Part shown: positions 16,726 to 25,343 of the stretch, in pieces
How positions within the stretch are numbered: the stretch's first letter is position 1
How the letters are laid out: every line of letters begins with the position of its first letter
From: Pyxidicoccus caerfyrddinensis
GTDB lineage: Bacteria; Myxococcota; Myxococcia; Myxococcales; Myxococcaceae
Assembly (NCBI RefSeq): GCF_010894405.1
Contig: NZ_JAAIYA010000011.1
Location: 310,001 to 374,000, forward strand
Direction: 5' to 3'
Length of the DNA: 64,000 nt
The notes under the pieces: model-generated
Databases searched by the model: none
Told to the model about the DNA's origin: nothing
The model's input: only the letters and a program-made list of their open reading frames with translations
Position numbers and translations under genes: made by a program

Positions 16726-18588
16726 TCAGTTCTGGAAGCGCACGCCGGAGGCGGCGAGCAGGCCGTGGACGTGCGCGGGCTGGAAGGGCTTGGTGAGCAG
16801 CGGGTTGCCCACCTGCTCGACGAAGCGCTGCGTGTCGGGGGTGAAGGCGCCACCGGTGATGAAGGCGATGCGCTCGTGCAGGCCCGGCCAGGACTCACGG
16901 ACGGCCTGGTACACGTCGATGCCGGTCAGCTCCGGCATCATCAAGTCACAGAGGATGACGTCGAAGGCGCGGTCGGTGCGCAGCCACTCCAGGGCCTCGC
17001 GGCCATTGGCGGCGGTGATGAGCTCGTGCCCTCGCAGCATCCGCCGCAGCAGGTCCAGCACGCGCGGTTCGTCGTCCACCGCCAGCACGCGCCGGCCGCT
17101 GCAGGGCGGCACCCGTTCCTCGGCGGCGTCCTTCGCCGGGGCGAGCTCCAGGCGCGGCAGGCGCACCTCCACCGTGGTGCCCTGGCCGGGCTCGCTGCTC
17201 ACCATCATCCCGCCGCCCAGCGCGTTGACGATGTCGCGGCAGATGGCCAGCCCCAGGCCCATGCCGCCGCCCATGCGGCGCGTGGTGAAGAAGGGGTCGA
17301 AGATGCGGGGAAGCACCTCCGGAGGAATGCCGCGGCCCGTGTCGGTGATGGCGAGCACCACCCCGCCCACCGCGCTGCGCAGTGAAACCGTGAGGCGGTG
17401 CTCCGAGTAGCGCCCCTCGGGAATGGCCTGCGCCGAGTTGAGCACGAGGTTGAGCACCACCTGGCCCAGCTTCGTCGTGGTGCCGCGCACGTGGGGCAGC
17501 TCCGCGTCGTACTCGCGCACCACCTGCGCGCGGTGGCGGAGCTGGTTGGCGGCCATGCGCAGGGTGCTCTCGACGACGGCCTTGAGGTCCACCGCCTCTT
17601 CGTCGCCGGTGTCCCCGCGCGAGAAGGCCCCGAGGTCCGCGACGATGCGCCGGATGCGCCGCGCGCCCTCCAGGGCCTCGTCCAGCACCTGGTGGCACTC
17701 GTCCCCCGTGCCGTCCGAGGTCTGGGGGCAGGGCAGCTGCTGCTTCAGGAACTCCAGGTTGCCCGTCGTGTACGCGAGCGGGTTGTTGATTTCGTGCGCG
17801 AGCCCCGCGGCGATGATGCCCAGCGAGCGGGCACGCTGCTCCCCCTCCTTCTCCTGGAGCAGCAGGGTGTCGCGCCGCTTGCGCTCCATCGCCGTCACCA
17901 GCGCGCTGCCCGTCAGCCCCAGCAGGTGCAGCTCCTCCGGCGTCCAGTTGCGGGGCGCTCCCACCGAGTCGAAGCCCATCCACCCGACGAGCCGGCCCCC
18001 CAGCGACAGGGGTGCGTTGACGTAGGCGCGCACGCGCCGCGCGGCGAAGGAGCCACGCTCGGCGGCGGCCTCGGGAGGGAGCATGGCCGGGTCCGAAACC
18101 GTCACCGTCCGGCCCTCCTGGAACTGCCGCATCGTCCACGCGAAGTCGGCGGTGGAGCTGCCGCGCATGGACTCCAGACCAAAGGCCTCCGTCCCCGGCG
18201 CGCACCACTCGTACGCGTCCGTCACCAGGGCCGCGTCCTCGGACAGCAGGCCCACGTAGCAGCGCTGCGCTCGCACGTGCTGGCCGAGCAACTCGAGCGC
18301 GGCGCGGATGCCCGACTCCATCTCCTCGGGCGGAAGGTTGAGCAGCCGGTGGGAGGTGTCGGCGATCAGCGCGCTGCGCTCCAGCAGCAGCCCCAGCTCG
18401 CCGCGCATCTGCCGGAGCGCACTCACCTCCCGCCGCAGCGCGAGGTGGGCCTCCTCTCCCACGCCGGAGGCATCCGGTGCGCACAGGCGCTCCAGGACGG
18501 CCTCCGACTGCTGGAGGCGCTCCAGCAGCGTCCGCGGTTCAGAGACCTCGCCGGACGCTTCCTGCCGTGCGCCTTGCTGCTCGACCAT
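16726..18588 (-). CDS. hybrid histidine kinase: GAF, HisKA, HATPase, C-terminal receiver
   Basis: 620 residues from ATG 18588, where GAGGGG stands 7-12 nt upstream; the longer open frame is not used. A coiled N-terminus (about 15-75) precedes a GAF domain (about 70-235), then a HisKA box GLAHEINNPL (His265), an N box LNLVLNSAQAIP, G1 DTGRGIPP, an F box and G2 GMGLGLAI. A receiver (about 492-615) carries Asp548 in LCDLMMPE and Lys in LLTKP. No membrane helices, so a cytoplasmic sensor. No cognate regulator with an output domain is adjacent. Convergent with the OmpA-like gene. A strong AT-rich palindrome lies upstream. Confidence 0.93.
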   Translation of the reverse strand: MVEQQGARQEASGEVSEPRTLLERLQQSEAVLERLCAPDASGVGEEAHLALRREVSALRQMRGELGLLLERSALIADTSHRLLNLPPEEMESGIRAALELLGQHVRAQRCYVGLLSEDAALVTDAYEWCAPGTEAFGLESMRGSSTADFAWTMRQFQEGRTVTVSDPAMLPPEAAAERGSFAARRVRAYVNAPLSLGGRLVGWMGFDSVGAPRNWTPEELHLLGLTGSALVTAMERKRRDTLLLQEKEGEQRARSLGIIAAGLAHEINNPLAYTTGNLEFLKQQLPCPQTSDGTGDECHQVLDEALEGARRIRRIVADLGAFSRGDTGDEEAVDLKAVVESTLRMAANQLRHRAQVVREYDAELPHVRGTTTKLGQVVLNLVLNSAQAIPEGRYSEHRLTVSLRSAVGGVVLAITDTGRGIPPEVLPRIFDPFFTTRRMGGGMGLGLAICRDIVNALGGGMMVSSEPGQGTTVEVRLPRLELAPAKDAAEERVPPCSGRRVLAVDDEPRVLDLLRRMLRGHELITAANGREALEWLRTDRAFDVILCDLMMPELTGIDVYQAVRESWPGLHERIAFITGGAFTPDTQRFVEQVGNPLLTKPFQPAHVHGLLAASGVRFQN

Positions 18589-18685
18589 GAACTCACCCCT
18601 CGGGTCCGGGCGGCACTTCCCCAAGTGTCTCCTGGATTCCAACGCGGTGAGAATAATGTCACCAACTTGTTCCCTGCATCCAGTG

Positions 18686-18704
18686 TGCACTTTTAAAAAG
18701 TGCA
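18686..18704. promoter_or_regulatory. AT-rich 19-bp inverted repeat upstream of the hybrid kinase
   Basis: TGCACTTTT-A-AAAAGTGCA, a perfect 9-1-9 inverted repeat, 98-116 bp before the kinase start and 22 bp past the stop of the lipoprotein gene, both on the minus strand. Its low GC is striking here. No U-tract follows the stem, so an operator is more likely than a terminator. Confidence 0.5.
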
Positions 18705-18725
18705 AGTGGCCGACAGCACTGGGGC

Positions 18726-19658
18726 TCAGGGCGCGGTGGGAGGCGGGGCGGAGGGGCCCGGGCGCAGGGGGGCGAGCTTCCGGCCGCCCTTGAAGCCGCG
18801 CCAACGCACGTAGTTCCGGAAATCCTGGAGGAAGACCTCGGGCTTCAGGCCCACGGCCTCGGCGAAGGCGGTGGAGAAGTCGGGGCCGCGGCTCATGGCG
18901 TGGAGGACGCCGCGCACGGTGGGCTCGCCGTAGCGGCGCACCAGGAAGGTGAAGGCGTGGTGGGCGGCGGCGTACACGATGTCGCTCTCGCCCTGGTACA
19001 GCGTGTCCGCCTGGGACAGCGGGTCCGCGGTGGGGTGGGTGCGCCAGTAGCGCTCCAAATCATCCAGGCTGGGGACGCGGTAGCCCTGCTCGGCGGTGTA
19101 CGAGGCCATGCCCTCGCGGAACCAGAGGGGGATGCCCTTGCGCGTCCAGCCCAGCCTGTCCGACGCCACCTGGTACATGAGGCTGTGGGTGAGCTCGTGC
19201 AGCAGCAACTCGTCCACCTGGGACTGGCTGGCGCCGAGCAGCGTCCAGGTGCTGGGGCTCTGGAGCTCTATCTGCTCGTAGCGGGCCCAGGCGCGGAGGA
19301 AGTCGTAGCCGGAGCGGTTGGCGGCGCGCTCGAGGGCGGCGTGGTTGGGGTGGACGACGATGGTGACGGAGTCGTCGAAGCTGCCCCAGCGGGCCAGCTT
19401 CGGGAGGGCGCGCTCCACGGCGAGCCGCACCTGGCTGGCGGCGGTGGTGTCCTTCTCGCGGTACTCGACTTCGATGCGGGCGCCGGCGGTGGGCGTCTTC
19501 ATGGCCACGCCGCCCTCCGTCTGCGTGGAAGGGGCCTCGGCGGGCACGCTGGTGCTGCGGGTGCTGGCGCAGCCCGTGAGCCAGCCGGCGACGAGCAGCG
19601 CCGCCACCCGGCCGGGACTCCACCCGCTCTGCGACCTTCCCCGCTTCACGTGTCTCAC
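18726..19658 (-). CDS. lipoprotein with zincin (HExxH) metallopeptidase motif
   Basis: 310 residues. The signal peptide ends in a lipobox, LTGC (Cys30), so it should be lipidated and envelope-anchored. The zinc motif LLLHELTHSLMY (His154, Glu155, His158) is followed by WFREGMASYTAE, where the Glu is a plausible third ligand; this is the arrangement of gluzincin peptidase-MA-like proteins. The GTG start overlaps the stop of the upstream gene by 4 bp (GTGA), implying coupled translation with the alkaline-phosphatase-superfamily enzyme. The substrate is unknown. Confidence 0.82.
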   Translation of the reverse strand: MRHVKRGRSQSGWSPGRVAALLVAGWLTGCASTRSTSVPAEAPSTQTEGGVAMKTPTAGARIEVEYREKDTTAASQVRLAVERALPKLARWGSFDDSVTIVVHPNHAALERAANRSGYDFLRAWARYEQIELQSPSTWTLLGASQSQVDELLLHELTHSLMYQVASDRLGWTRKGIPLWFREGMASYTAEQGYRVPSLDDLERYWRTHPTADPLSQADTLYQGESDIVYAAAHHAFTFLVRRYGEPTVRGVLHAMSRGPDFSTAFAEAVGLKPEVFLQDFRNYVRWRGFKGGRKLAPLRPGPSAPPPTAP

Positions 19659-20590
19659 TCCGCCCCGAGCCAGCGCAGCACCGCGCGCCCCACGTCGGCC
19701 ACGGTGGAGAAGGCCTCCACCTCCGGCTCGGGAGGCCCGAAGTAGAGCACGGGCACGAGGTGGAGGGTGTGGCCTCGCGTGGAGAGGTCCTCCACATTGC
19801 CGTGGTCACTACAGACGAGCACGCGAGCGTCCGCCGGGCGGGTGGCCACCACGGCCCGGGCGAAGGCGTCGAAGGTGTCCAGCGCGGACAGTGCGGCTGT
19901 CAGGTCCTGGGCATGTCCGGCCTCGTCCGCGAGGTAGTGCTCGAAGTACGTGAAGTCCGCGCCGGAGGCGACGTGCCAGAAGACGTGGGCGGCCTCCTCA
20001 GGCGTGCGCTCGGGCACGGACAGTCCGTGGGCGCGGGCGGCGGTGCCGGTGATGTCGGGCGTGAGGCCGTCCCCGGCACGCGCGTCGTCCAGTGTCCGCA
20101 AGGGAACGCCGCCCGCGGTGAAGGCCAGCTTGGCGGCCGACGGCTTCACCTTGCGCCGCGCTTCAGGGGCGATGGTGAACTCGGGCGGCGAGGTGCTCTC
20201 GCGGCGGGGCACGCCCATCGCGTCCAGGTACGGGGCGGGGTAGGCGTTGGCGAAGGTGGCGGTGCGGCCGGCGGCGCCCAGGCGCTTCACGATGGAGCGG
20301 TCCGCCATCAGCCCGCGCAGGGGGGCGTTGGGGTAGCCGAGGATGTGCTGGCCGAGCAGGGCGGGGGCGGGGTCTCCGGTGAGGATGGCCGTCTGGTTGG
20401 AGGCCGACTGGGGCCGGCCGGCCACGCCGAAGGTGGTGTCCACGGGGATGTAGCGGCCGCCCTCGGGGAGCAAGGGGCCCGGGGCGTCCTGGAAGCAGGA
20501 AAGCAGGTGCTCCCTGTGGGCAAGCGGGTTGATGGCCGGGTCCTTCCGGCCGATGCCCACGCCATCGATGAACAGGACCGCGACGCGCAC
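19655..20590 (-). CDS. alkaline-phosphatase-superfamily metalloenzyme (phosphoglycerate mutase / phosphopentomutase-like)
   Basis: 311 residues from GTG 20590 (VRVAVLFIDGVGIG). The opening FIDGVGIG supplies the first metal-binding Asp, SNQTAILTG matches the substrate Ser/Thr region, and SDHGNVED with the later THTLHLVP-type His complete the two-metal site seen in cofactor-independent phosphoglycerate mutases. It is much shorter than bacterial GpmI (about 510), so the phosphatase or archaeal-type branch is likelier. ATG 20623 is also in frame but would overlap the start codon of the divergent gene. It is coupled to the zincin lipoprotein downstream. The exact reaction is not predictable. Confidence 0.75.
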   Translation of the reverse strand: MRVAVLFIDGVGIGRKDPAINPLAHREHLLSCFQDAPGPLLPEGGRYIPVDTTFGVAGRPQSASNQTAILTGDPAPALLGQHILGYPNAPLRGLMADRSIVKRLGAAGRTATFANAYPAPYLDAMGVPRRESTSPPEFTIAPEARRKVKPSAAKLAFTAGGVPLRTLDDARAGDGLTPDITGTAARAHGLSVPERTPEEAAHVFWHVASGADFTYFEHYLADEAGHAQDLTAALSALDTFDAFARAVVATRPADARVLVCSDHGNVEDLSTRGHTLHLVPVLYFGPPEPEVEAFSTVADVGRAVLRWLGAE

Positions 20591-20621
20591 GGCTGTCGAC
20601 TGTATCCTCGAATCTGACAGC

Positions 20622-21707
20622 ATGGCCCTCCACGGCGACCTCTTCAGCTATCCGCTTCCCGAGTTCCTTCAATGGTTGGACGGCTCCCGCAAGACGGGAA
20701 CGCTCCAGCTCTCCTGGGAGGCCGGCGAGCGGAAGCTCTTCGTGCTCTCCGGGCAGGTCAGCGCCACGGCCTCCGAGGGACTGCGGGGGAGGGTGGCGCG
20801 GCTTTTGACGCTGGGGAAGCTGGCGTCGGGGACGAAGGTGCTGGCGGCCTTCGACGAATTGACGCGCAACCCGGACGTGGATGCGGCGTTCGACTCGCAT
20901 GGCCTGCAGGCGCGGTGGATTCGCGATTTGGGCCGCGAGGAGTTGTTCGCGGCGATGACGGACCTGACCATCGCGGCGCGGGGCACGTTCCACTGGACGG
21001 AGGACGCGGACCGCTCGGGCGAGGACTGGGTGCCGTCGGACATGAGCATCCGCGAGCTGCTCTTCGAGTCGCTGCGCTGGGTGGATGAGCAGCCGGACGT
21101 GGACAAGGCGCTGCCGATTGACGCGTTGAGCGTGAAGGCGCTGTCGCCGCCGAGCGCGAGCCAGCCGCTGATGCACAGGCTGATTCTGGGGCTGTGCTCG
21201 TCACCGCAGAACCTGGGGCGGCTGCGGCTGTCGATGGGCGTGTCGCGCTCGTCGGTGACGCGGCGGGTGTACGAGCTGCTGCGGGCGAAGCTGGTGGAGG
21301 TGGACGGGGCGCCGCAGGTGGAGGCGGACCCGGTGGCGGAGATGCTGGAGAAGGGCGCGGTGCTGATGCGCGAGGGCCAGTTCGACGCGGCGGGCATCGT
21401 CTGCGCGTCCCTGCTGGCCAGCGACCCCGCGGACCGGCGCGTGCGCGAGTTCGCCCGGCTGGTGCAGCGCGAGCACGTGGCGGCGCTCTACACGGACATG
21501 CCTCCGCTCGTCGTCCCGGTGCTGGTGCATGACCCGCAGGGCTTCTCCATGCTCAAGCCGGAGGAGCGGCAGATTGTCGGGCTCGTGAGCGGGACGTGGG
21601 ACGTGTCCACGCTCGTGCTGGCGAGCCCCGCGCGCGAGCTGGAGACGCTCAAGACGCTGGCGAAGCTGCTGCGGATGGGGCTGTTGCGGCTCACGTATCC
21701 GCGCTGA
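20622..21707 (+). CDS. DUF4388 (PatA-like) domain protein
   Basis: 361 residues from ATG 20622. The N-terminus, HGDLFSYPLPEFLQWLDGSRKTGTL in pattern, is the DUF4388 signature common in myxobacteria and in cyanobacterial PatA. The middle region (about 185-235) has a possible winged-helix segment (GRLRLSMGVSRSSVTRRVYELL), and the C-terminus a further helical domain (about 310-360). There is no signal peptide or membrane helix. Such proteins are often linked to two-component or gliding regulation, but no function is established. It starts 31 bp from the divergent metalloenzyme gene, so their promoters must overlap. Confidence 0.8.
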   Translation: MALHGDLFSYPLPEFLQWLDGSRKTGTLQLSWEAGERKLFVLSGQVSATASEGLRGRVARLLTLGKLASGTKVLAAFDELTRNPDVDAAFDSHGLQARWIRDLGREELFAAMTDLTIAARGTFHWTEDADRSGEDWVPSDMSIRELLFESLRWVDEQPDVDKALPIDALSVKALSPPSASQPLMHRLILGLCSSPQNLGRLRLSMGVSRSSVTRRVYELLRAKLVEVDGAPQVEADPVAEMLEKGAVLMREGQFDAAGIVCASLLASDPADRRVREFARLVQREHVAALYTDMPPLVVPVLVHDPQGFSMLKPEERQIVGLVSGTWDVSTLVLASPARELETLKTLAKLLRMGLLRLTYPR

Positions 21708-21727
21708 GACTTCAGCGCGGAGGCTTG

Positions 21728-22903
21728 CTACTCCGCGTTCGGCAGCCCCACCGCATTGAGCCGCACGAACACCTGCATCAGCACGTAGAGGGCGAAGGCG
21801 GCGTCGTCCACGCGGATGTGCTGCTGCGTGGCCATGCCCTGGAAGCGGAGCAGGTCCGCCCCGTCCACGCGGAGCAGGAAGGCCTGCTGTGCCAGCGGAC
21901 CCTCACCGGCGTAGGCCAGCGCGCGACGGATGGCGTCCGTGCACGCGGTGACGCACGTCGTGTAGTCGCCCGACATGAACGCGGCCTCGGCGGCGCGGGC
22001 ATGGTCGAACATGTCCCCGGACGCGAGCGCGCTCGCTGCGCCCAGGAGCTTCGGGCCCACCTGGGGCGCGACGACGGACGCCGGCTCGATTCGCGGCGCC
22101 ACCACGGCCACCGGCGCCACGCGCGGCACCGGCGTCGGGGCCAGGGCGGGCGCGGGGCCTCCACCGAAGGCCATCGCCGGGTGCTGCTGACCGGGGTGCT
22201 GAGGCTGCCCCGGGGGCTGTGGCTGCTGCCGGTTCTGCAGGTGCTGCGTGAGCTGCGCCTCCAGACCCGCGGGCTGCTGCCCGCCCGTAGGAGTCGTGGG
22301 GCGCGGCGGCGGGACGATGCGCTTGGAGCGCAGGTCCTTGATGACCAGCCGCGTAATCGCCTTCAGCGTGTCCAGCACCCCGCGCCCGTTGGCGGCCGCG
22401 GTCTCGAACTCGGGCACGCCGCGCGGGTTGAGCTCCTTGCGGAGCTCTTCCACCGGCAGCACGCCCTCCAGGTCCCGCTTGTTCCACTGCATCACCAGCG
22501 GGAAGCGGTCCAGGCGGATGCCGTGCTCGAAGAGGTTCTCCTCCAGGTTGGCGAGGGACTCGCGGTTGGCGTCCATCGCCTCCGGCTGCGAGTCCGCCAC
22601 GAACACCACGCCGTCGGCGCCCTGGAGCACCAGCTTGCGGGTGGCGTTGTAGAAGACCTGGCCCGGCACGGTGTAGAGCGCGAGCCGCACGGAGCAGTCG
22701 CCCACGCGCTCCACCTTCACGGGGAGGAAGTCGAAGAAGAGGGTCCGGTCGCCTTCCGTGGCGATGGACATCATCTCGCCACGGTGCGCGGGGCGGACCG
22801 TCTCGTAGATCTTCCGCAAGGTGGTCGTCTTCCCCGACAGGCCAGGCCCGTAGAAGACAATCTTCGCGGCCACCTCGCGGGCCATCAGGTTCACGCTGCT
22901 CAC
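21728..22903 (-). CDS. MglA-like Ras-family GTPase with long C-terminal extension
   Basis: 391 residues. Residues 1-195 closely follow MglA, the polarity switch of gliding motility: P loop GPGLSGKTTTL, TEGDRTLFFDFLP (contains the catalytic Arg of MglA), TVPGQVFYNATRK (the MglA-type TVPGQ in place of DTAGQ) and NKRDL. MglA itself ends near residue 195; here a Pro/Gln-rich linker (about 200-265) and a helical domain (about 285-390) are added. The GTG start overlaps the anmK stop by 4 bp (GTGA), so it is translated after anmK. No MglB-type activating protein is adjacent. Likely cytoplasmic; role inferred, not known. Confidence 0.9.
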   Translation of the reverse strand: MSSVNLMAREVAAKIVFYGPGLSGKTTTLRKIYETVRPAHRGEMMSIATEGDRTLFFDFLPVKVERVGDCSVRLALYTVPGQVFYNATRKLVLQGADGVVFVADSQPEAMDANRESLANLEENLFEHGIRLDRFPLVMQWNKRDLEGVLPVEELRKELNPRGVPEFETAAANGRGVLDTLKAITRLVIKDLRSKRIVPPPRPTTPTGGQQPAGLEAQLTQHLQNRQQPQPPGQPQHPGQQHPAMAFGGGPAPALAPTPVPRVAPVAVVAPRIEPASVVAPQVGPKLLGAASALASGDMFDHARAAEAAFMSGDYTTCVTACTDAIRRALAYAGEGPLAQQAFLLRVDGADLLRFQGMATQQHIRVDDAAFALYVLMQVFVRLNAVGLPNAE

Positions 22904-24054
22904 GGTGTCAGCTTACCTAGAACGACTCGACGCCTCGCGCCAGTTGCGGACGGAACATTCGCCGCCGTCCCCACCAGATGCTCGGCCGCCAGGAGGGCGA
23001 AGAGGGCCGCCTCCTTCGCTCCTTCCGGGAAACCGAGAGCCTCCAGCGTGTGGACGGGCAGGGGGGCGAGCCGGGCGCGCAGCCGCTCCATCAGCGCCGG
23101 ATTCCGCGTTCCTCCCCCCGAGGCGTACATCGCCTCCATCCCGGGGAAGCGCGGGAGGAGCCACGTCTCGCAGGCCCGGGCGACACTCTCCACCGTGAGC
23201 TCCAGCGCCGTGGCCATCAAGTCGTAGGGCCGCTCCGAGTGCCGCGCCCACAGTTGGTCCACCAGCACCGCGCCGAAGCTCTCGCGTCCGGCGCTCCGGG
23301 GCGGGGGCAGGGCCAGGAAGGGGTGCGCCAACAACTCCGCGAGCACCTCCGGCATCACCCGGCCCTGCCGTGACAGGGTGCCGTCCAGGTCGCAGGTCAG
23401 CCGCCCCTGTGTGACAAGCCGGGCCAGCCCGTCCAGCACCATGTTGCCGGGGCCGGTGTCGAAGGCGATGGTGTCCTCGAGCCGCGCGCCGACGACGCTG
23501 ACGTTGCCGATGCCGCCGAGGTTGAGGAGGGCGCGCGGCGCGTCCCGGCCGCGGAAGACGGCCCAGTCCAGGTAGGGCACCAGCGGCGCGCCATGGCCTC
23601 CGGCGGCGACGTCGCGCGTGCGGAAGTCGCTGATGACGGGCACGCCGGTGCGCTCGGCGATGACGGCGGGCTCGCCAATCTGCAGGGTGGAGGGCGTGCT
23701 GTCCGCGCCCGGTGGCACGTGCGCCATCGTCTGGCCGTGCGAGCCGATGGCGGCCACCTGCTCCGGCGACACCCCGGCGCGCGCCATCACCTGCCGGGCG
23801 GCGTCCGCGAAGTGCTCGGCCAGCTCGAAGTTGAGCCGGCTCAGCGAGCCCGCGTCCTGTGGCCCGAGCACCCGCGCCACCAGCTCACGAGGGAAGGGCA
23901 CGGACACATGGGCCAGCAGCCTCAGCCGCACGTCCTCACCCGTCCCCGTCACCTCGCACAGCGCCGCTTCCACGGCGTCCACGCTGGTGCCGGACAGCAG
24001 GCCCACGCAGAGGCGGGGCTGGCGCGCGTCGGAGAGGGGTGGGGGCAGGCGCAT
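22900..24054 (-). CDS. anmK: anhydro-N-acetylmuramic acid kinase
   Basis: Phosphorylates and hydrolyses 1,6-anhydro-MurNAc to MurNAc-6-phosphate in cytoplasmic peptidoglycan recycling, making the substrate of MurQ. 384 residues from ATG 24054; the frame is open upstream but the family start is here. Motifs: GLLSGTSVDAVEAAL (phosphate loop), GSHGQTMAH, LQIGEPAVIAE, RDVAAGGHGAPLVPY, LNLGGIGNVS, FDTGPGN and ASGGGTRNP. All are conserved. It lies 37 bp after murQ and overlaps the MglA-like gene. Confidence 0.96.
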   Translation of the reverse strand: MRLPPPLSDARQPRLCVGLLSGTSVDAVEAALCEVTGTGEDVRLRLLAHVSVPFPRELVARVLGPQDAGSLSRLNFELAEHFADAARQVMARAGVSPEQVAAIGSHGQTMAHVPPGADSTPSTLQIGEPAVIAERTGVPVISDFRTRDVAAGGHGAPLVPYLDWAVFRGRDAPRALLNLGGIGNVSVVGARLEDTIAFDTGPGNMVLDGLARLVTQGRLTCDLDGTLSRQGRVMPEVLAELLAHPFLALPPPRSAGRESFGAVLVDQLWARHSERPYDLMATALELTVESVARACETWLLPRFPGMEAMYASGGGTRNPALMERLRARLAPLPVHTLEALGFPEGAKEAALFALLAAEHLVGTAANVPSATGARRRVVLGKLTP

Positions 24055-24091
24055 ACCGGGAGTGTAAGCCCCGGGGCCCACGCTCCGCTCC

Positions 24092-25030
24092 TCACCGGGG
24101 CTTCCGGGGCTTCGAGCCCCTCCGCCTGCCCGGCGACAGGGCACGCAGGCCCTCCGTCTGGAGCCGCTGCCGGGCCGCCTGGGCGTCCAGCCCGGTGAAG
24201 TGCATGGCCAGCGCCAGCTTCACCTCGCCGCCGGCGGCTCGCAGCAGCTTCGAGGCCTGCGCCGCGGGCAGGTCCGTCAACTCCGCCACCATGCGCGCCG
24301 CGCGGGTGCGCAGCTTCGCGTTGGCGGGGCGCAGGTCCACCATGCGCCCCCGGTACACCTTGCCCAGGGAGACGAAGGCCGCCGTCGTCACCGCGTTGAG
24401 GATCAGCTTCGTCGCCGTGCCGGCCTTCAGCCGTGTGGAGCCCGCCACCAATTCCGGCCCCGTGCGCGCCAGCACCACCGTGTCCGCGTCGTTTGCCTTG
24501 GGGCCGGGAGGGTTGCAGCACACCAGCACCGTCCGGGCGCCGCGTCGCTTCGCCTCGCGCAGCGCGCCCAGGACGTACGGCGTGGAGGCACTCGCGGAGA
24601 TGCCGCACACCACGTCCTTCGGGCCCGCCCGGAAGGCGCGCACCGCGGTGGCTCCGGCCTCGAGGTCATCCTCGGCGCCCTCCACGGCGTGCGTCAGCGC
24701 CCGGCGGCCACCGGCGATGGCGGCGCGCACCTGGGACGGAGGGACTCCGAAGGTGGGTGGGCACTCGCTCGCGTCCAGCACGCCGAGCCGCCCGCTGGTA
24801 CCGGCCCCGACGTAGAGGAGCCGGCCGCCTGTCCGCAACGCATCCGCGACGGCCCGTGCCGCTTCCGAGATGGCGGGAAGCGCGGCACGAACCGCACGGA
24901 CGGCGGTCAGGTCTTCGTCATGCAACCGGCGGACGACCGACCTGATGGAAAGCAGATCCAGGTCGTCCGCGCGGGGATGAAGCCGCTCGGTGGGGGGCAG
25001 TGACGGCCGTGAAGCGCGAGTCGTGCCCAC
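24092..25030 (-). CDS. murQ: N-acetylmuramic acid 6-phosphate etherase
   Basis: Cleaves the lactyl ether of MurNAc-6-phosphate to GlcNAc-6-phosphate and lactate, the step after AnmK. It is a SIS-domain protein: LPPTERLHPRADDLDLLS matches the family N-terminus, VGAGTSGRLGVLDASE is the sugar-phosphate loop with catalytic Glu, and VEGAEDD and NPPGPKAN follow. The C-terminal helical domain ends in a basic tail. GTG 25030 gives 312 residues, close to the usual 300; its GAGG is unusually near, so the start is only moderately sure. The gene begins 17 bp after the rpmB stop. Confidence 0.94.
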   Translation of the reverse strand: MGTTRASRPSLPPTERLHPRADDLDLLSIRSVVRRLHDEDLTAVRAVRAALPAISEAARAVADALRTGGRLLYVGAGTSGRLGVLDASECPPTFGVPPSQVRAAIAGGRRALTHAVEGAEDDLEAGATAVRAFRAGPKDVVCGISASASTPYVLGALREAKRRGARTVLVCCNPPGPKANDADTVVLARTGPELVAGSTRLKAGTATKLILNAVTTAAFVSLGKVYRGRMVDLRPANAKLRTRAARMVAELTDLPAAQASKLLRAAGGEVKLALAMHFTGLDAQAARQRLQTEGLRALSPGRRRGSKPRKPR

Positions 25031-25047
25031 CCTCGAACGCCCAGGCC

Positions 25048-25239
25048 TCAGGCGGCCTTGGTCACCTTGCCCGCCTTGATGCAGCGGGTGCACGCCAGCA
25101 CGCGCGTCGTGGTCCCCTCGACGTTGGCCCGGACCTTCTGGAGGTTCGGGAGGGTGCGCTTCTTGGTCTTGTTGTTCGCGTGGCTGACGTTGTTACCCAC
25201 CAGCGGACGCTTCCCACAGATGTCACACTTCCACGCCAT
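25048..25239 (-). CDS. rpmB: 50S ribosomal protein L28
   Basis: 63 residues, the normal size. MAWKCDICGKRP and a later ACTRCIKAG supply a four-cysteine zinc site, so this is the C+ (zinc-binding) paralogue type. GNNVSHANNKTKKR is the RNA-binding segment. AGGAG lies 9 nt before the ATG. It stands just upstream of murQ in the same direction, and read-through is possible. Confidence 0.97.
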   Translation of the reverse strand: MAWKCDICGKRPLVGNNVSHANNKTKKRTLPNLQKVRANVEGTTTRVLACTRCIKAGKVTKAA

Positions 25240-25280
25240 GACTTCTAACTCCTTGAAAACTGGGGCGTCGGACGCCTGCC

Positions 25281-25308
25281 ATTAAAAGAGCGGCGGAACC
25301 TGCCAGAA
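25281..25308 (-). promoter_or_regulatory. possible promoter of rpmB
   Basis: On the minus strand, TTCTGG (complement of 25303-25308), a 16-nt spacer and TTTAAT (complement of 25281-25286), about 42 nt before the rpmB ATG. The -10 box is good for this genome, the -35 box weak. Confidence 0.3.
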
Positions 25309-25343
25309 GCCGCGCAGGAAATCCAGCCCATACCGCCGGAGGA

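Noticed and set aside
13926..16898. Minus-strand open frame of 990 codons opposite the TldD-like and OmpA-like genes
   Set aside because: Shadow frame with repetitive Arg/His/Ala composition and no family motif; both plus-strand genes have signal peptides and catalytic motifs.
20529..20621. Longer start for the DUF4388 gene
   Set aside because: It would run into the divergent metalloenzyme gene; the DUF4388 domain begins right at ATG 20622.
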